From positions 1 through 58,220 of the forward strand of contig JACPFM010000049.1 in the NCBI GenBank assembly GCA_016182965.1: 58,220 nucleotides of DNA, in the 5' to 3' direction. Below, piece after piece: positions 1 to 8,972 of the stretch. Within the stretch, counting starts at the first letter, position 1. Every line of letters starts with the position of its first letter. Made by a program: the position numbers and the translations under genes. Below the pieces are notes generated by a model, which searched no databases, was not told the DNA's origin, and worked only from the letters and a program-made list of their open reading frames with translations. Origin of the DNA: Deltaproteobacteria bacterium. GTDB lineage: Bacteria > Myxococcota_A > Polyangia > Polyangiales > JADJMO01.

Positions 1-3000
1 CGCAGGCCGCGAGCCGCGCGGCGCGCCGGTGACGGCGCTGCAGGTGCCGACCTTGCCGGTGACGTCGCACGCCGCGCACTGCGAGCCGCAGCCGGTGTCG
101 CAGCAGACGCCGTCGACGCAGAAGCCGGACGCGCAGTCGGTCGAGACCGTGCACGCGGTGCCGTTCGGCTTCGAGCAGGCGCCGAGCGCGCCCGGCACGT
201 TGCAGCGCTGGCCCGCGCCGCAGCTCGCGCTGCCGCAGCAGACGCCGTCGACGCAGTTGCCCGACGCGCACGACGACGCGCCGGTGCAGGCAACGCCGAG
301 GATCTCCTTGGTGGTGCAGGCGCCTGCCTTGCAGTAGTAGCCGCTCGCGCAGTCGCCGTCGCCGGCGCAGATCGACTTGCACGACGTCGCGCCGCACACG
401 TACGCCCCGCAGGCCTTGGTGGTGAAGGAGCAGACGCCCCCGCCGTTGCAGGTGCCCGCGGTGCTCTCGGCGCCGGCGGTGCAGCTCGCGCTGCTGCACG
501 AGGTCGTGCCCGTCGGGTAGGCGCAAGCGGTCGCGCTCGTGCCGTCGCAGCGCGCGCCGCAGGTGGTGCCCGCGCCGGTGCCGCCGCACGAAGGACGCGT
601 GCCGACCGGCGCGCCGAGCACGTTGCTGCACGTGCCGAGCGAGCCGGCGACGTTGCAGGCCTGGCACTGCCCGGTGCACGTCGAGTCGCAGCAAACGCCG
701 TCGACGCACTTGCCCGAGCCGCACTCGCCGGCAGAGGTGCAGGTCATGCCGTTGACCTTCGTGCACGTGCCGAGCGAGCCGGTGAGGCTGCACGACATGC
801 CCGTCCCGCTGCACGCGGTGTCACAGCAGATGCCCGCGACGCAGTTGCCGCTCTGGCAGGCGTTGGGTCCGCCGCACGCGTCGCCGTTGGCCTTCTTCGC
901 CTCGCAGGCGCCCGCCGCGCAGTAGTACGAGCTGCTCGAGCAGTCGCCGTCCGAGGCGCACACCGCCTTGCACGAGGTCGCGCCGCACCCGTACGCGCCG
1001 CACGCCTTGGTGGTGTACGAGCACACGCCCGAGCCGTTGCACGTCCCCGCCGTGCTCTCGACGCCGGCGGTGCAGCTCGCGCTGCTGCACGACGTCGTCG
1101 ACGTCGGGTAGGCGCAGCTCGTCGCGCTCGTGCCGTTGCAGCGGGCGCCGCACGTGGTGCCCGCGCCGGTGCCGCCGCACGCGGTGCGCGACCCGACGGG
1201 GGCGCCGATGACGTTTGTGCACGTGCCGACCGAGCCCGCCACGTTGCACGCCTGGCACTGTCCGCCGCAGGCCGAATCGCAACAGACGCCGTCCACGCAC
1301 TGGCCGGAGCCGCAGTCGGCGCCGGCGGTGCACGACTGACCGTTCACCTTCGCGCACCGGCCGAGCGACGTCGACATGGCGCACGACATGCCCGGCGACG
1401 TGCACGCGCTGTCGCAGCAGATGCCGCCGACGCAGTCCCTGGCGGTGCAGACGTTGAGCTTGCAATAGAAGCCGCCGGCGCAGTCGCCGTCGGCGCCGCA
1501 CGAGCTCTTGCACGAGGTCGCGCCGCACCCGTACGCGCCGCACGCCTTGGTGGTGTACGAGCACACGCCCGAGCCGTTGCAGGTCCCCGCCGTGCTCTCG
1601 ACGCCGGCGGTGCAGCTCGCGCTGCTGCAGGTCGTCGACGACGTCGGATACGAGCAGCTGATGCCGCTCGTGCCGTCGCAGCGCGCGCCGCACGTCGTGC
1701 CCGCGCCGGTGCCACCGCACGATGCGCGCGACCCGACCGGGGCGCCGATGACGTTGGCGCACGTGCCGACCGAGCCGGCGACGTTGCACGCCTGGCACTG
1801 CCCCGAGCAGAGCGAGTCGCAGCACACGCCGTCGACGCACTTGCCGGATCCGCAGTCGGTCGCGATCGTGCACGACTGACCGTTGACCTTCGCGCACCGG
1901 CCGAGCGAGCCGGTGACGCTGCACGAGTACCCGCTCCCGGAGCACGCCGTGTCGCAGCAGATCCCGCTGACGCAGTTGCCGCTCTGACACGCGTTGTTGC
2001 CGCTGCACGCGTCGCCGTTGGTCTTCTTCGTCTGGCAGGCGGCGCCCGCGCAGTAGTACGAGCTGCTCGCGCAGTCGGAGTCGGCGCTGCACGACGTCTT
2101 GCAGGTGGTCGCGCCGCAGCCGTAGGTGCCGCACGGCGTCGTCGACTGGTTGCAGGCGCCCGCGCCGCTGCAGGTGCCGACGTTGGTGGCGACGCCGCTC
2201 GCACACGACGCGGTGCCGCACGCGACGGACGATCCCGCGTACTTGCACGCGGTCGCGTCGGTCCCGTTGCACGACGCGGCGCACGCGCCGGTGCCGGGAC
2301 AGGCGGTCCGCGCGGGGATCGCGACGTTCACGTGGACCGCGCCCGTGACGGTCACGCGGGTGCCGAGCGCGCCGGTCACGTCGCACGCCTGGCACTGACC
2401 GCCGCACGCGGTGTTGCAGCAGTAGCCGTCGACGCAGTTGCCGGTCGCGCACGCGCGGCAGCTGCCCGACTTGCAGTCGGCCGCGAGGTTGCATGACGCG
2501 CCCTGCGCCTTCTGCGCGACGCACGCGCCGGCCGCGTTGCAATAGTTGCCGGTGGCGCACTCCGCGTCGGACGTGCACCCGGTCGCGCAGCTCGCGCTCG
2601 CGCCGTTGCACGAGTAGGCGAGGCACGCCGGGGAACCCGGGTACGAGATCGGCGCGACCCTGCAGGTGCCGTTGGTCGCGCCGGACCACCCGAGCGCCGC
2701 GCCGTTGCAGGCGTCGCACGACCCGCCGCACGCGGTGTCGCAGCAATAACCGTCGATGCAGTTGTTCGACGCGCACACGCGGCAGCCGTCCGACTTGCAG
2801 TCGGCGCCGGCCGCCTGGTTGCACGTGGTCCCCTGGGCCTTGCGCAGGAGGCAGCTGCCGCCTGCGCCGCAGTAGTAGCCGCTCGCGCAGTCGTCGTCGC
2901 GGCCGCACGCGGTCGGGCAGCTCGGGAGCGAGCCGTTGCACACGTAGGCGCCGCACGCGGGGCTCGCGCCGGCGCTGCCCTGCGCGACGGTCGTGCAGGT

Positions 3001-6000
3001 GCCCGGGGTCGCGCTGCAGACGTCGCAGCCCCCGGAGCACGCGGCGTTGCAGCAAACGCCGTCGACGCAATAGCCGCTGGCGCACGCGGCGGCGGAGGAG
3101 CAGGCCTGGCCGTTCTTCAGGCGGCAGACGCCGCTGACCGAGCAGCTGTTCGCGCCCGCGCAGGTGTCGGGGTCCTCGGCGCTCGTCAACGTCGAGCACA
3201 CACCGGGGGTCGCGCCGGCGCACGTCTGACACGTGCCGACGCAGGTCGAGTTGCAGCAGTAGCCGTCTTTGCAGACGTTCGATCCGCCGCACTCGCGGCA
3301 CCCCACGCTCTTGCAGTCGCCGCCGCTGAGGATGTTGCACGGCGCGCCCTGCGACCTGCGCAGCTGGCAGAGGCCGCTCGCGTCGCAGAAGTGGCTGGAC
3401 GCGCAGTCGGTGTCCGCGGTGCACGCGGTCGGGCACTCGCCCGAGAGGCCGTCGCACAGGTACGGCCCGCAGGACGGACCCGAGCCGGTCGACCACTTCG
3501 CCTGCCTGGTGCACGTGCCTGGCGTGACGTTGCACACGTCGCAGCCGCCGGTGCACGGTTGATCGCAGCAGTACCCGTTGGCGCAGTTGCCGCTCGCGCA
3601 TTGCGCGCTCGCGGTGCAGGCCTGGCCCTGCTTCTTCTTGCACGCGCCGTCGACGTCGCAGGAGCTCGTGGCGGCGGGGCAGGTGTCGGGGTCGTCGGCG
3701 CCGACGACCGCCGCGCACAGGCCGGGGTTCCCCGCCGTGTCACAGGCCTGACAGGTGCCGCACGAGAGCTGCTCGCAGCACACGCCGTCGACGCAGAAGC
3801 CGGTCGCGCACTGCGTCCCGAGGGTGCAGCTGCCGCCGCGCGTGTAGTACTCCCACGTGTCGCCGAAGTTCGTCTGGTACTTCCCGCCGAACGACACCGT
3901 CCGGCGACGGCCCGCGTCGTAGTCGAGGGTGTGGAGGTAGCGAGCGTCGGGGCCCGAGCTCGACGTCAGCGTCCAGCTCGTGCCATTCCACTCCCAGGTG
4001 TCCCCGAGCGCGGCGGCGCCGGCGTCCCTGCCGCCGAACAGCACCGTCTTCTTGCGAATCGCGTCGTACGCGAGCCGCCCGTAGTATCGCGGCGTCGGCC
4101 CCGTGGTCGAGACCTGGATCCACGCGCTTCCGGTGTACTCCCAGGTGTCGCCAAACGGCGCCACGGTCCCCGGATCCGCGCCGCCGAACATCACGACTCG
4201 ACCCCGATCGGGATCGAACACGGTGGCGGCGAAGAAGCGCGCCCCGGGCAGCGTGCTCGAGCAGGGAGCCGCGTTGCAGACGCGGCTCCACACGCTGCCG
4301 TCCCACTCCCAGGTCTCGTTCGATCCGACGTTGCCGCCGAACATCACCGCGCGGTTGCGGGCGGAGTCGAACGCCATGGTGGCGCCACGACGCGCCGAGG
4401 GCTGCAACGAGGTGCACGGCAGGCCGGTGCAGCGCTGGACCCAGGCGGCTCCGTCGAACTCCCAGACGTCGCCGACGTCGGAGCCGGTGCTGCCGCCGAA
4501 CAGCACCATCTTCTTCCGGGTGGAGTCGAAGGCCGAGGCCGCGGCCCAGCGCCCGGGAGGCAAGGTGGTCGAGCACGGCGGGGTCGTGCAGGTCTGCGTC
4601 CAGCCGTAACCCGACCACTCCCACGTGTCGTTGTAGAACGGCGGCGACGTGCCGCCGCCGAAGACGACGACGCGGTTGCGCCACGAGTCGTAGGCGCTCG
4701 CGGCCCCGGAGCGCTCACCGATCTCGCCGGCCGGTCGTGACCACGCGCCGGACTTGAACTCCCACGTCTCTCCGATCGCGCCCGAGTAGTAGCCGCCGAA
4801 CGTCACCGCGGCCTGCCGTGCGGAGTCGTAGGCACCCGCGAGGTAGCCCCGCGGTCCGGGACCGCTGCCGGCGACCGAGGACCACGTGTTCGTCGCGCTG
4901 GTGAACGTCCACGTGTCGGAGCGGTACACGCCCGAGATCCCGCCGAAGAGCAGCGCCTTTCCCTCCGGGCCCTGGAACACGAACGCAGCGGCCGAGCGCG
5001 CCGCCGGAGGGCCGCCGGCGGTGGTGATCGAGCTCCACGCCGTCCCGTTGAAGCCCCAGGTGTCGTTGAAGTACGTGCCCTCGTTGGTCTGGCCGCCGAA
5101 CAGCAGCACGCGCGAGCCCGTCGAGTCGTACGCGAGGCCGCCGAGCATGCGCCCCGCGGGCCCGCTCGCGCCGGTGAGCGTCCACGTAGAGCCGTCCCAC
5201 GTCCACGTGTCGGCGTAGTTGATCGAGCTGGTCGTCCAGTTCCATCCGCCGAACAGGACCGTCTTCCCGCGTGCCGCGTCGAACGCCATCATCGCGCCGC
5301 GCCGCGGCGCCGGGCGTGTCGTCGAACAGGGAGCGGCCGTGCACCGCAGGGTCCACGCCGACCCGTCCCACTCCCACGTCTCGTTCGAGGGGAGGCCCGA
5401 GGGCGTGCCGCCGAACAAAACCGACACCTTGCGGACGGCGTCGTAGGTCATCGCCGCCTGGTATCGCGCCGAAGGTCCGGACGTGGCGCGCAGCGACCAG
5501 GCCGTCCCGTCGTACTCCCAGGTATCGGCGAGGAACGACGACGATCGACCGCCGAACACGACGACCCGGCCGCGCGCCACGTCGTACGCGACGACGTGAT
5601 CGTACCGCCCGGTCGGCAGGAGCACGCGCGGCTGCCACACCACGGTCTCGATCGCCGGGTCGAGGACGATCGGGTACTTCAGGCCCGCAGGATCGATGGC
5701 GACCGACAGGACGGCGCCGTCCCAGTGCAGCTGCGCGTCGCGCGCCGCGCCTGCCGCGTCGACCGCGACCGGCCGCGGCACGCGCAGGAGAGCGGTGCCC
5801 TCGGCGTCGAGGATCTCGAGCGCCCCCGCCGCATCGAGCCGCGCGCTCTTCAGGTGCTTGGGCAGCTTCAGGCGCAGCGCGAACCTCGACGGCGCTGCGT
5901 CGTCGCGCAGCGTGTACGCCCACTCGAGCCGCTCGGGCGACGCGGCGAAGGTGACGTCCGTCGACGGGAACGCGTCGCGGTACACGCCGCGTCCCGCGTC

Positions 6001-6453
6001 GATCGTCAGGGGGGCCGGTCGGGCGTCGACGTGCTCGAGCGCGACGCGATAGAGCTCGCTCACGCCGACGCCGGCCTCGAACGCCTGATCGGCCGCGATC
6101 GGCAGCCGCGCGCCGACGTGGTGCGCGCGCTCGGTCCATGCGGCGCGCCACCCGGGCGACGTCACTCCGTCGGCCGAGGCACGGAGGCCGTCGGCGTTGG
6201 CCGCGAAGCGCGCGGCGATCGAGGGCAACGGCGCGAGCGCGGCGCGCACGGCGTCGGCCGTCGCGCGAGCGTCTCCGTCGTTCGCGGAGGGGGCCGTCAT
6301 GGACGCATCAGGTATCGACGCCGCGTCGTCGCGGTGCGGTGAGCACGCCCCGAGCGCCGAAAGCATGAGCGCCGAAAGCAGGAGCGCCAGCAGGACGAGC
6401 CCGATCACCGGGGGCCGCGGAGGCCCCTGTCGCCTGGTTCCCTCTTCCACCAT
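1..6453 (-). CDS. Giant surface lipoprotein: kelch-type propellers on a cysteine-rich stalk (C-terminal end outside window)
   Basis: At least 2151 codons, open to base 1, so the C terminus is missing. The ATG at 6453 gives a signal peptide (about residues 15-36) ending in lipobox LGAC, with Cys37 the predicted lipidation site; an internal ATG at 6300 would lose it. Residues about 40-270 are an unassigned domain. Residues about 271-870 carry twelve kelch/galactose-oxidase-like motifs (LFGG followed by DTWEWDG-x-W) about 50 residues apart, enough for two six-bladed propellers. From about residue 872 onward come cysteine modules with signatures CVDGVCC and CGAYGCGATSCK, a stalk type common in myxobacterial surface proteins. 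A role as lipid-anchored adhesin or glycan-binding protein is inference. No clear Shine-Dalgarno is seen. It is divergent from the lipoprotein gene at 6615. Confidence 0.88.
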   Translation of the reverse strand, partial: MVEEGTRRQGPPRPPVIGLVLLALLLSALMLSALGACSPHRDDAASIPDASMTAPSANDGDARATADAVRAALAPLPSIAARFAANADGLRASADGVTSPGWRAAWTERAHHVGARLPIAADQAFEAGVGVSELYRVALEHVDARPAPLTIDAGRGVYRDAFPSTDVTFAASPERLEWAYTLRDDAAPSRFALRLKLPKHLKSARLDAAGALEILDAEGTALLRVPRPVAVDAAGAARDAQLHWDGAVLSVAIDPAGLKYPIVLDPAIETVVWQPRVLLPTGRYDHVVAYDVARGRVVVFGGRSSSFLADTWEYDGTAWSLRATSGPSARYQAAMTYDAVRKVSVLFGGTPSGLPSNETWEWDGSAWTLRCTAAPCSTTRPAPRRGAMMAFDAARGKTVLFGGWNWTTSSINYADTWTWDGSTWTLTGASGPAGRMLGGLAYDSTGSRVLLFGGQTNEGTYFNDTWGFNGTAWSSITTAGGPPAARSAAAFVFQGPEGKALLFGGISGVYRSDTWTFTSATNTWSSVAGSGPGPRGYLAGAYDSARQAAVTFGGYYSGAIGETWEFKSGAWSRPAGEIGERSGAASAYDSWRNRVVVFGGGTSPPFYNDTWEWSGYGWTQTCTTPPCSTTLPPGRWAAASAFDSTRKKMVLFGGSTGSDVGDVWEFDGAAWVQRCTGLPCTSLQPSARRGATMAFDSARNRAVMFGGNVGSNETWEWDGSVWSRVCNAAPCSSTLPGARFFAATVFDPDRGRVVMFGGADPGTVAPFGDTWEYTGSAWIQVSTTGPTPRYYGRLAYDAIRKKTVLFGGRDAGAAALGDTWEWNGTSWTLTSSSGPDARYLHTLDYDAGRRRTVSFGGKYQTNFGDTWEYYTRGGSCTLGTQCATGFCVDGVCCEQLSCGTCQACDTAGNPGLCAAVVGADDPDTCPAATSSCDVDGACKKKQGQACTASAQCASGNCANGYCCDQPCTGGCDVCNVTPGTCTRQAKWSTGSGPSCGPYLCDGLSGECPTACTADTDCASSHFCDASGLCQLRRSQGAPCNILSGGDCKSVGCRECGGSNVCKDGYCCNSTCVGTCQTCAGATPGVCSTLTSAEDPDTCAGANSCSVSGVCRLKNGQACSSAAACASGYCVDGVCCNAACSGGCDVCSATPGTCTTVAQGSAGASPACGAYVCNGSLPSCPTACGRDDDCASGYYCGAGGSCLLRKAQGTTCNQAAGADCKSDGCRVCASNNCIDGYCCDTACGGSCDACNGAALGWSGATNGTCRVAPISYPGSPACLAYSCNGASASCATGCTSDAECATGNYCNAAGACVAQKAQGASCNLAADCKSGSCRACATGNCVDGYCCNTACGGQCQACDVTGALGTRVTVTGAVHVNVAIPARTACPGTGACAASCNGTDATACKYAGSSVACGTASCASGVATNVGTCSGAGACNQSTTPCGTYGCGATTCKTSCSADSDCASSSYYCAGAACQTKKTNGDACSGNNACQSGNCVSGICCDTACSGSGYSCSVTGSLGRCAKVNGQSCTIATDCGSGKCVDGVCCDSLCSGQCQACNVAGSVGTCANVIGAPVGSRASCGGTGAGTTCGARCDGTSGISCSYPTSSTTCSSASCTAGVESTAGTCNGSGVCSYTTKACGAYGCGATSCKSSCGADGDCAGGFYCKLNVCTARDCVGGICCDSACTSPGMSCAMSTSLGRCAKVNGQSCTAGADCGSGQCVDGVCCDSACGGQCQACNVAGSVGTCTNVIGAPVGSRTACGGTGAGTTCGARCNGTSATSCAYPTSTTSCSSASCTAGVESTAGTCNGSGVCSYTTKACGAYGCGATSCKAVCASDGDCSSSSYYCAAGACEAKKANGDACGGPNACQSGNCVAGICCDTACSGTGMSCSLTGSLGTCTKVNGMTCTSAGECGSGKCVDGVCCDSTCTGQCQACNVAGSLGTCSNVLGAPVGTRPSCGGTGAGTTCGARCDGTSATACAYPTGTTSCSSASCTAGAESTAGTCNGGGVCSFTTKACGAYVCGATSCKSICAGDGDCASGYYCKAGACTTKEILGVACTGASSCASGNCVDGVCCGSASCGAGQRCNVPGALGACSKPNGTACTVSTDCASGFCVDGVCCDTGCGSQCAACDVTGKVGTCSAVTGAPRGSRPA
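901..1980. repeat. 540-bp direct repeat inside the cysteine-rich stalk gene
   Basis: Bases 901-1440 and 1441-1980 align at an exact 540-bp offset, with near-identical stretches such as 965-1120 against 1505-1660 and 1321-1370 against 1861-1910. A third, more diverged copy lies to the left, with matching segments offset by 591 bp (540 plus a 51-bp insertion). Each unit encodes about 180 residues of cysteine-rich stalk. Confidence 0.85.
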
Positions 6454-6614
6454 TTTGACCCGAGGAGGCAGTTGCTCGTGCGCGGAGTCAATGCTCGCGC
6501 CGTCTTCGGGTGGGAGGACGTCGCGAGCCGCCGGGCAGGCGCAGCGTTGATCGCATCGGGAGGGGGCGATGCGGTACGGTAACGGCGCGGCGCGAGCGCC
6601 GACGGAAGGCTGCC

Positions 6615-7157
6615 ATGGAACCTCGCTCACGCGCACGTTCGTTGCTCTGGCGCGTGCTCATGGTCACGGCGCTCGTCGCGCCGCCGCTGGTGCACACCGG
6701 CTGTCTGCAGAAGGCCGCGTACTCGTTGCGGCTGCAGCAGAAGGTGCGCGCGCACGTCTACGCCGACTCGCCGGTGAAGGTGATGAAGGCCGCGCGCAAG
6801 GTCGCCGAGGACGACGGGTGGACGATCGTCGAGGACGACAGCGACGAGCGCTCGTTCGTCACCAAGACGCGGTCGCTCGACGGCTACAAGCAGAAGCTGA
6901 AGGTCCGCGTCATCAAGGACGACGACGGCGCGCGCGTCGAGGGAGATCTGTACAAGACGCGCACGTTCGGCGACGAGACCAAGGAGCAGAAGTTCATCGC
7001 GGGCGACTTCGAGCTCGCGCTGCTCGAGAAGCTCGACTCCGACGCGGCCGACAAGCTGCGATCGGCGGCCAAGAAGCAGTCCAAGGAGGACGCGAAGCAG
7101 ATCCGCGCGTGCGCGCGGAAGGCGCTCGACGAGGACGAGAAGGCCGACGAGTCCTGA
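6615..7157 (+). CDS. Small putative lipoprotein, unknown function
   Basis: 180 residues. Start chosen at the ATG at 6615 because GGAAGG lies 5 nt before it; an open frame from 6510 exists but gives an Arg-rich, non-secretory N terminus. Residues 9-29 are a hydrophobic signal followed by V-H-T-G-C30, a non-canonical but usable lipobox. The mature part is charged and Lys/Asp-rich, with alternating strand-like segments (WTIVEDDSDERSFVTKTRS) and a Lys/Glu-rich C-terminal helix. No family recognised. It is divergent from the giant kelch lipoprotein, sharing a 161-bp intergenic region. Confidence 0.75.
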   Translation: MEPRSRARSLLWRVLMVTALVAPPLVHTGCLQKAAYSLRLQQKVRAHVYADSPVKVMKAARKVAEDDGWTIVEDDSDERSFVTKTRSLDGYKQKLKVRVIKDDDGARVEGDLYKTRTFGDETKEQKFIAGDFELALLEKLDSDAADKLRSAAKKQSKEDAKQIRACARKALDEDEKADES

Positions 7158-7163
7158 ACCGAC

Positions 7164-8165
7164 TCAGGTCCGCGGCGGGAACCCGGAGTAGTCGGCGACG
7201 ATCGCCGCGTGATCGGAGCCGGCGAGCCCGCGCGCGCCGGGATCGCGGAGGGTGCGGAACGTCTCGCGCACGTAGCGCGAGAGGTTGCCCTTCGCGAGGT
7301 AGAAGTGGTCGATCGCCTGCAGCTTGCCGCCGTAGGTGAACGTCCCGATGGCGTCTTGCGGGAGCCCGGCCGAGACGCGCAGCAGCGCGCCCCCCTCCTC
7401 GAGCGCACGCAGCGGCGGCGAGTCGGGCTCGTCGTTGAGATCGCCGCCGAGCAGCACGAGCGCGTCGGGCTGCGCGGCCGCCACGCCGCCGACGATGTCG
7501 CGCGCCCCCTGCGCCTCGGCGAGGCGACGCCCGGGATCGTCGCTCGCCTTGGAGCGGAAATGGGCCACGAACACCACGGCCTCGGCCCCGCGCACGTCGA
7601 GGTGCACCTCGAGGAACTCGCGCGCGAAGTTGGTGAGCGAGCCGTCGGGGCGCGTGAGCACCCGATCGCGGTGTCGCTTCACGCTCTTGATGGGGAACAC
7701 CGACGCGACGCCGACGTCGACCGATCCCGGGTCGCCGATCTCGCCGAGCACGCGCGACCACGCGCCGCCGGGCATGCGATCGGCGATCTCGTCGAGGAGC
7801 GGCGCCGTCTCGATCTCCTCGAGCAGCAGCACGTCGGCGCGGAGCGACGCGAGCGCGCCCGCGATGGTGTCGGTGCGCTCGTCGATCTGCGCCGCGGTCG
7901 CCGTCGCCTCGTAGTCGTCGGGGCCGCCGCAGCGCCCCGTGTCGCACGCCTCGTCGAACAGCCGCCGCACATTGAACGCGACGACGCGCACCGCATCGGG
8001 AGCGGGCGGCGCGAGCCGCGCCGCGTCGGCGAGCGTGTCGGCGGGCGTGTCGGCGGGCGTGTCGGCGAGCGGCCCTGCGTCGCCCACCACGCCGGCCGGC
8101 GCGCTCGGCTCGGTCGCGCACGCGACCAGCCCGAGGAGCATCGAGAGCAGGACGGCGCGCCGCAT
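7164..8165 (-). CDS. Endonuclease/exonuclease/phosphatase-fold lipoprotein
   Basis: 333 residues. The ATG at 8165 opens a signal peptide with lipobox LVAC (Cys16), followed by a Pro/Asp/Thr linker containing the short repeat TPAD. From about residue 52 the fold is EEP (DNase I / Mg-dependent phosphoesterase): VVAFNVRRLFDE, LLLEEIE (metal-binding Glu), GGDLNDEP and C-terminal SDHAAIVADY with the catalytic Asp-His. Such enzymes cleave phosphodiesters of nucleic acids, lipids or sugars; the substrate cannot be read from sequence. Lipidation places it at the membrane or outer surface. It converges with the 6615 gene, stops 6 bp apart. A TACCGT hexamer 6 nt before the ATG suggests a leaderless transcript. 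Confidence 0.85.
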   Translation of the reverse strand: MRRAVLLSMLLGLVACATEPSAPAGVVGDAGPLADTPADTPADTLADAARLAPPAPDAVRVVAFNVRRLFDEACDTGRCGGPDDYEATATAAQIDERTDTIAGALASLRADVLLLEEIETAPLLDEIADRMPGGAWSRVLGEIGDPGSVDVGVASVFPIKSVKRHRDRVLTRPDGSLTNFAREFLEVHLDVRGAEAVVFVAHFRSKASDDPGRRLAEAQGARDIVGGVAAAQPDALVLLGGDLNDEPDSPPLRALEEGGALLRVSAGLPQDAIGTFTYGGKLQAIDHFYLAKGNLSRYVRETFRTLRDPGARGLAGSDHAAIVADYSGFPPRT

Positions 8166-8171
8166 CGGCGC

Positions 8172-8177
8172 ACGGTA
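8172..8177 (-). promoter_or_regulatory. Candidate -10 element (TACCGT) for the EEP lipoprotein gene
   Basis: Read on the minus strand, TACCGT is followed by six bases and then the ATG at 8165, which puts the expected transcription start on or beside the start codon. No clear -35 box. Confidence 0.45.
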
Positions 8178-8255
8178 GCACCTGGCCGCTGCGGCACCCG
8201 TGCTCGGGATCACGGCGCCCGGGGGCACGCCCCTCGAAATCCTCGCTCTCGCTTG

Positions 8256-8310
8256 GCGGGCTGATTCTTTCAGCCCGCGGACCTCGTGCGGGCTGATTTT
8301 TTCAGCCCCC
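8256..8310. repeat. Two tandem near-identical palindromes (REP-like pair or bidirectional terminators)
   Basis: First hairpin 8256-8278: 9-bp stem GCGGGCTGA / TCAGCCCGC with loop TTCTT. Second 8288-8310: same left arm, loop TTTTT, right arm TCAGCCC followed by CC. They are 32 bp apart, between the start of the EEP gene and the stop of the membrane protein gene at 8391. They could end transcription from the latter (the loops, not the tails, hold the T run) or be palindromic repeats of the REP type. Confidence 0.7.
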
Positions 8311-8390
8311 GATCGCAGAGCGTGATTTCGAAGGGGCCATCGCCCTCTGCCGTCTGGACCGGGGACGCGAACCCGGACCGCCGGCCGCCG

Positions 8391-8855
8391 TCACATCCCG
8401 CCGAAGAGCGGCCGACCGACGGCCCTCCATGGCCAGGGCGTGGCGACGAGGAACGAGAGGAGCGCGAAGCCGGAGAAGAGCGCCGCGCGACGGAAACGCG
8501 CGGTGGCGTCGTCGCCGCGCTTGGCGAGCGCGTAGCCGACGTGCACGAGGACGACGCCGATGACCGCGGCGAACGCGTGCTCGACCGCCCAGAACCTCAG
8601 CGTGGGATCGCGCATGGCCGCGCCCATCGCCGCGTGCGCCCGGCCGACGAGCGGGCTCGTCGCGTAGGCCACGACGCCGAGCAGCAGCTGCAGATCGACG
8701 GCGATGAGGAAGACGAGCAGCGCGGGGACCTTGCCGCTCGTCGGCCACGGCTGCCGGCGCAGCCAGCCGCGGCTCGCCACGAACACGGCGATCGCTCCCG
8801 CGATCAGCACGAGCCAGCGGACATGGGAGTGGAGCGTCAGCGTCAGCGAGTACAT
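8391..8855 (-). CDS. Four-helix integral membrane protein, cytochrome-b-like
   Basis: 154 residues. The ATG at 8855 is preferred (AGGGA upstream) over an open frame reaching 8924. Four hydrophobic helices are visible. Histidines lie within helices (LHSHVRWLVL near the N terminus, AVEHAFAAV and LVHVGYAL in the second half), a layout compatible with heme ligation, and relatives are often labelled cytochrome b-like without biochemical proof. It follows the spermidine-synthase-like gene on the same strand (117-bp gap). Function not established. Confidence 0.7.
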   Translation of the reverse strand: MYSLTLTLHSHVRWLVLIAGAIAVFVASRGWLRRQPWPTSGKVPALLVFLIAVDLQLLLGVVAYATSPLVGRAHAAMGAAMRDPTLRFWAVEHAFAAVIGVVLVHVGYALAKRGDDATARFRRAALFSGFALLSFLVATPWPWRAVGRPLFGGM

Positions 8856-8972
8856 GCGGTCGGTCCCTGGGAGGTCGAACCCCTCGGATGCACCGACCCG
8901 ACACCTGGCGACGGATAATTCCACGGACGAGCCGAGGCGAGCGGCCGCGTGGATGAGCAGAGCCGGGCCGGA

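Noticed and set aside
821..3718. Long Arg-rich open frame inside the kelch/Cys-rich gene
   Set aside because: Composition is almost only Arg/Leu/Val/Gly; the in-register Cys-rich frame on the same strand has clear repeats and a signal peptide.
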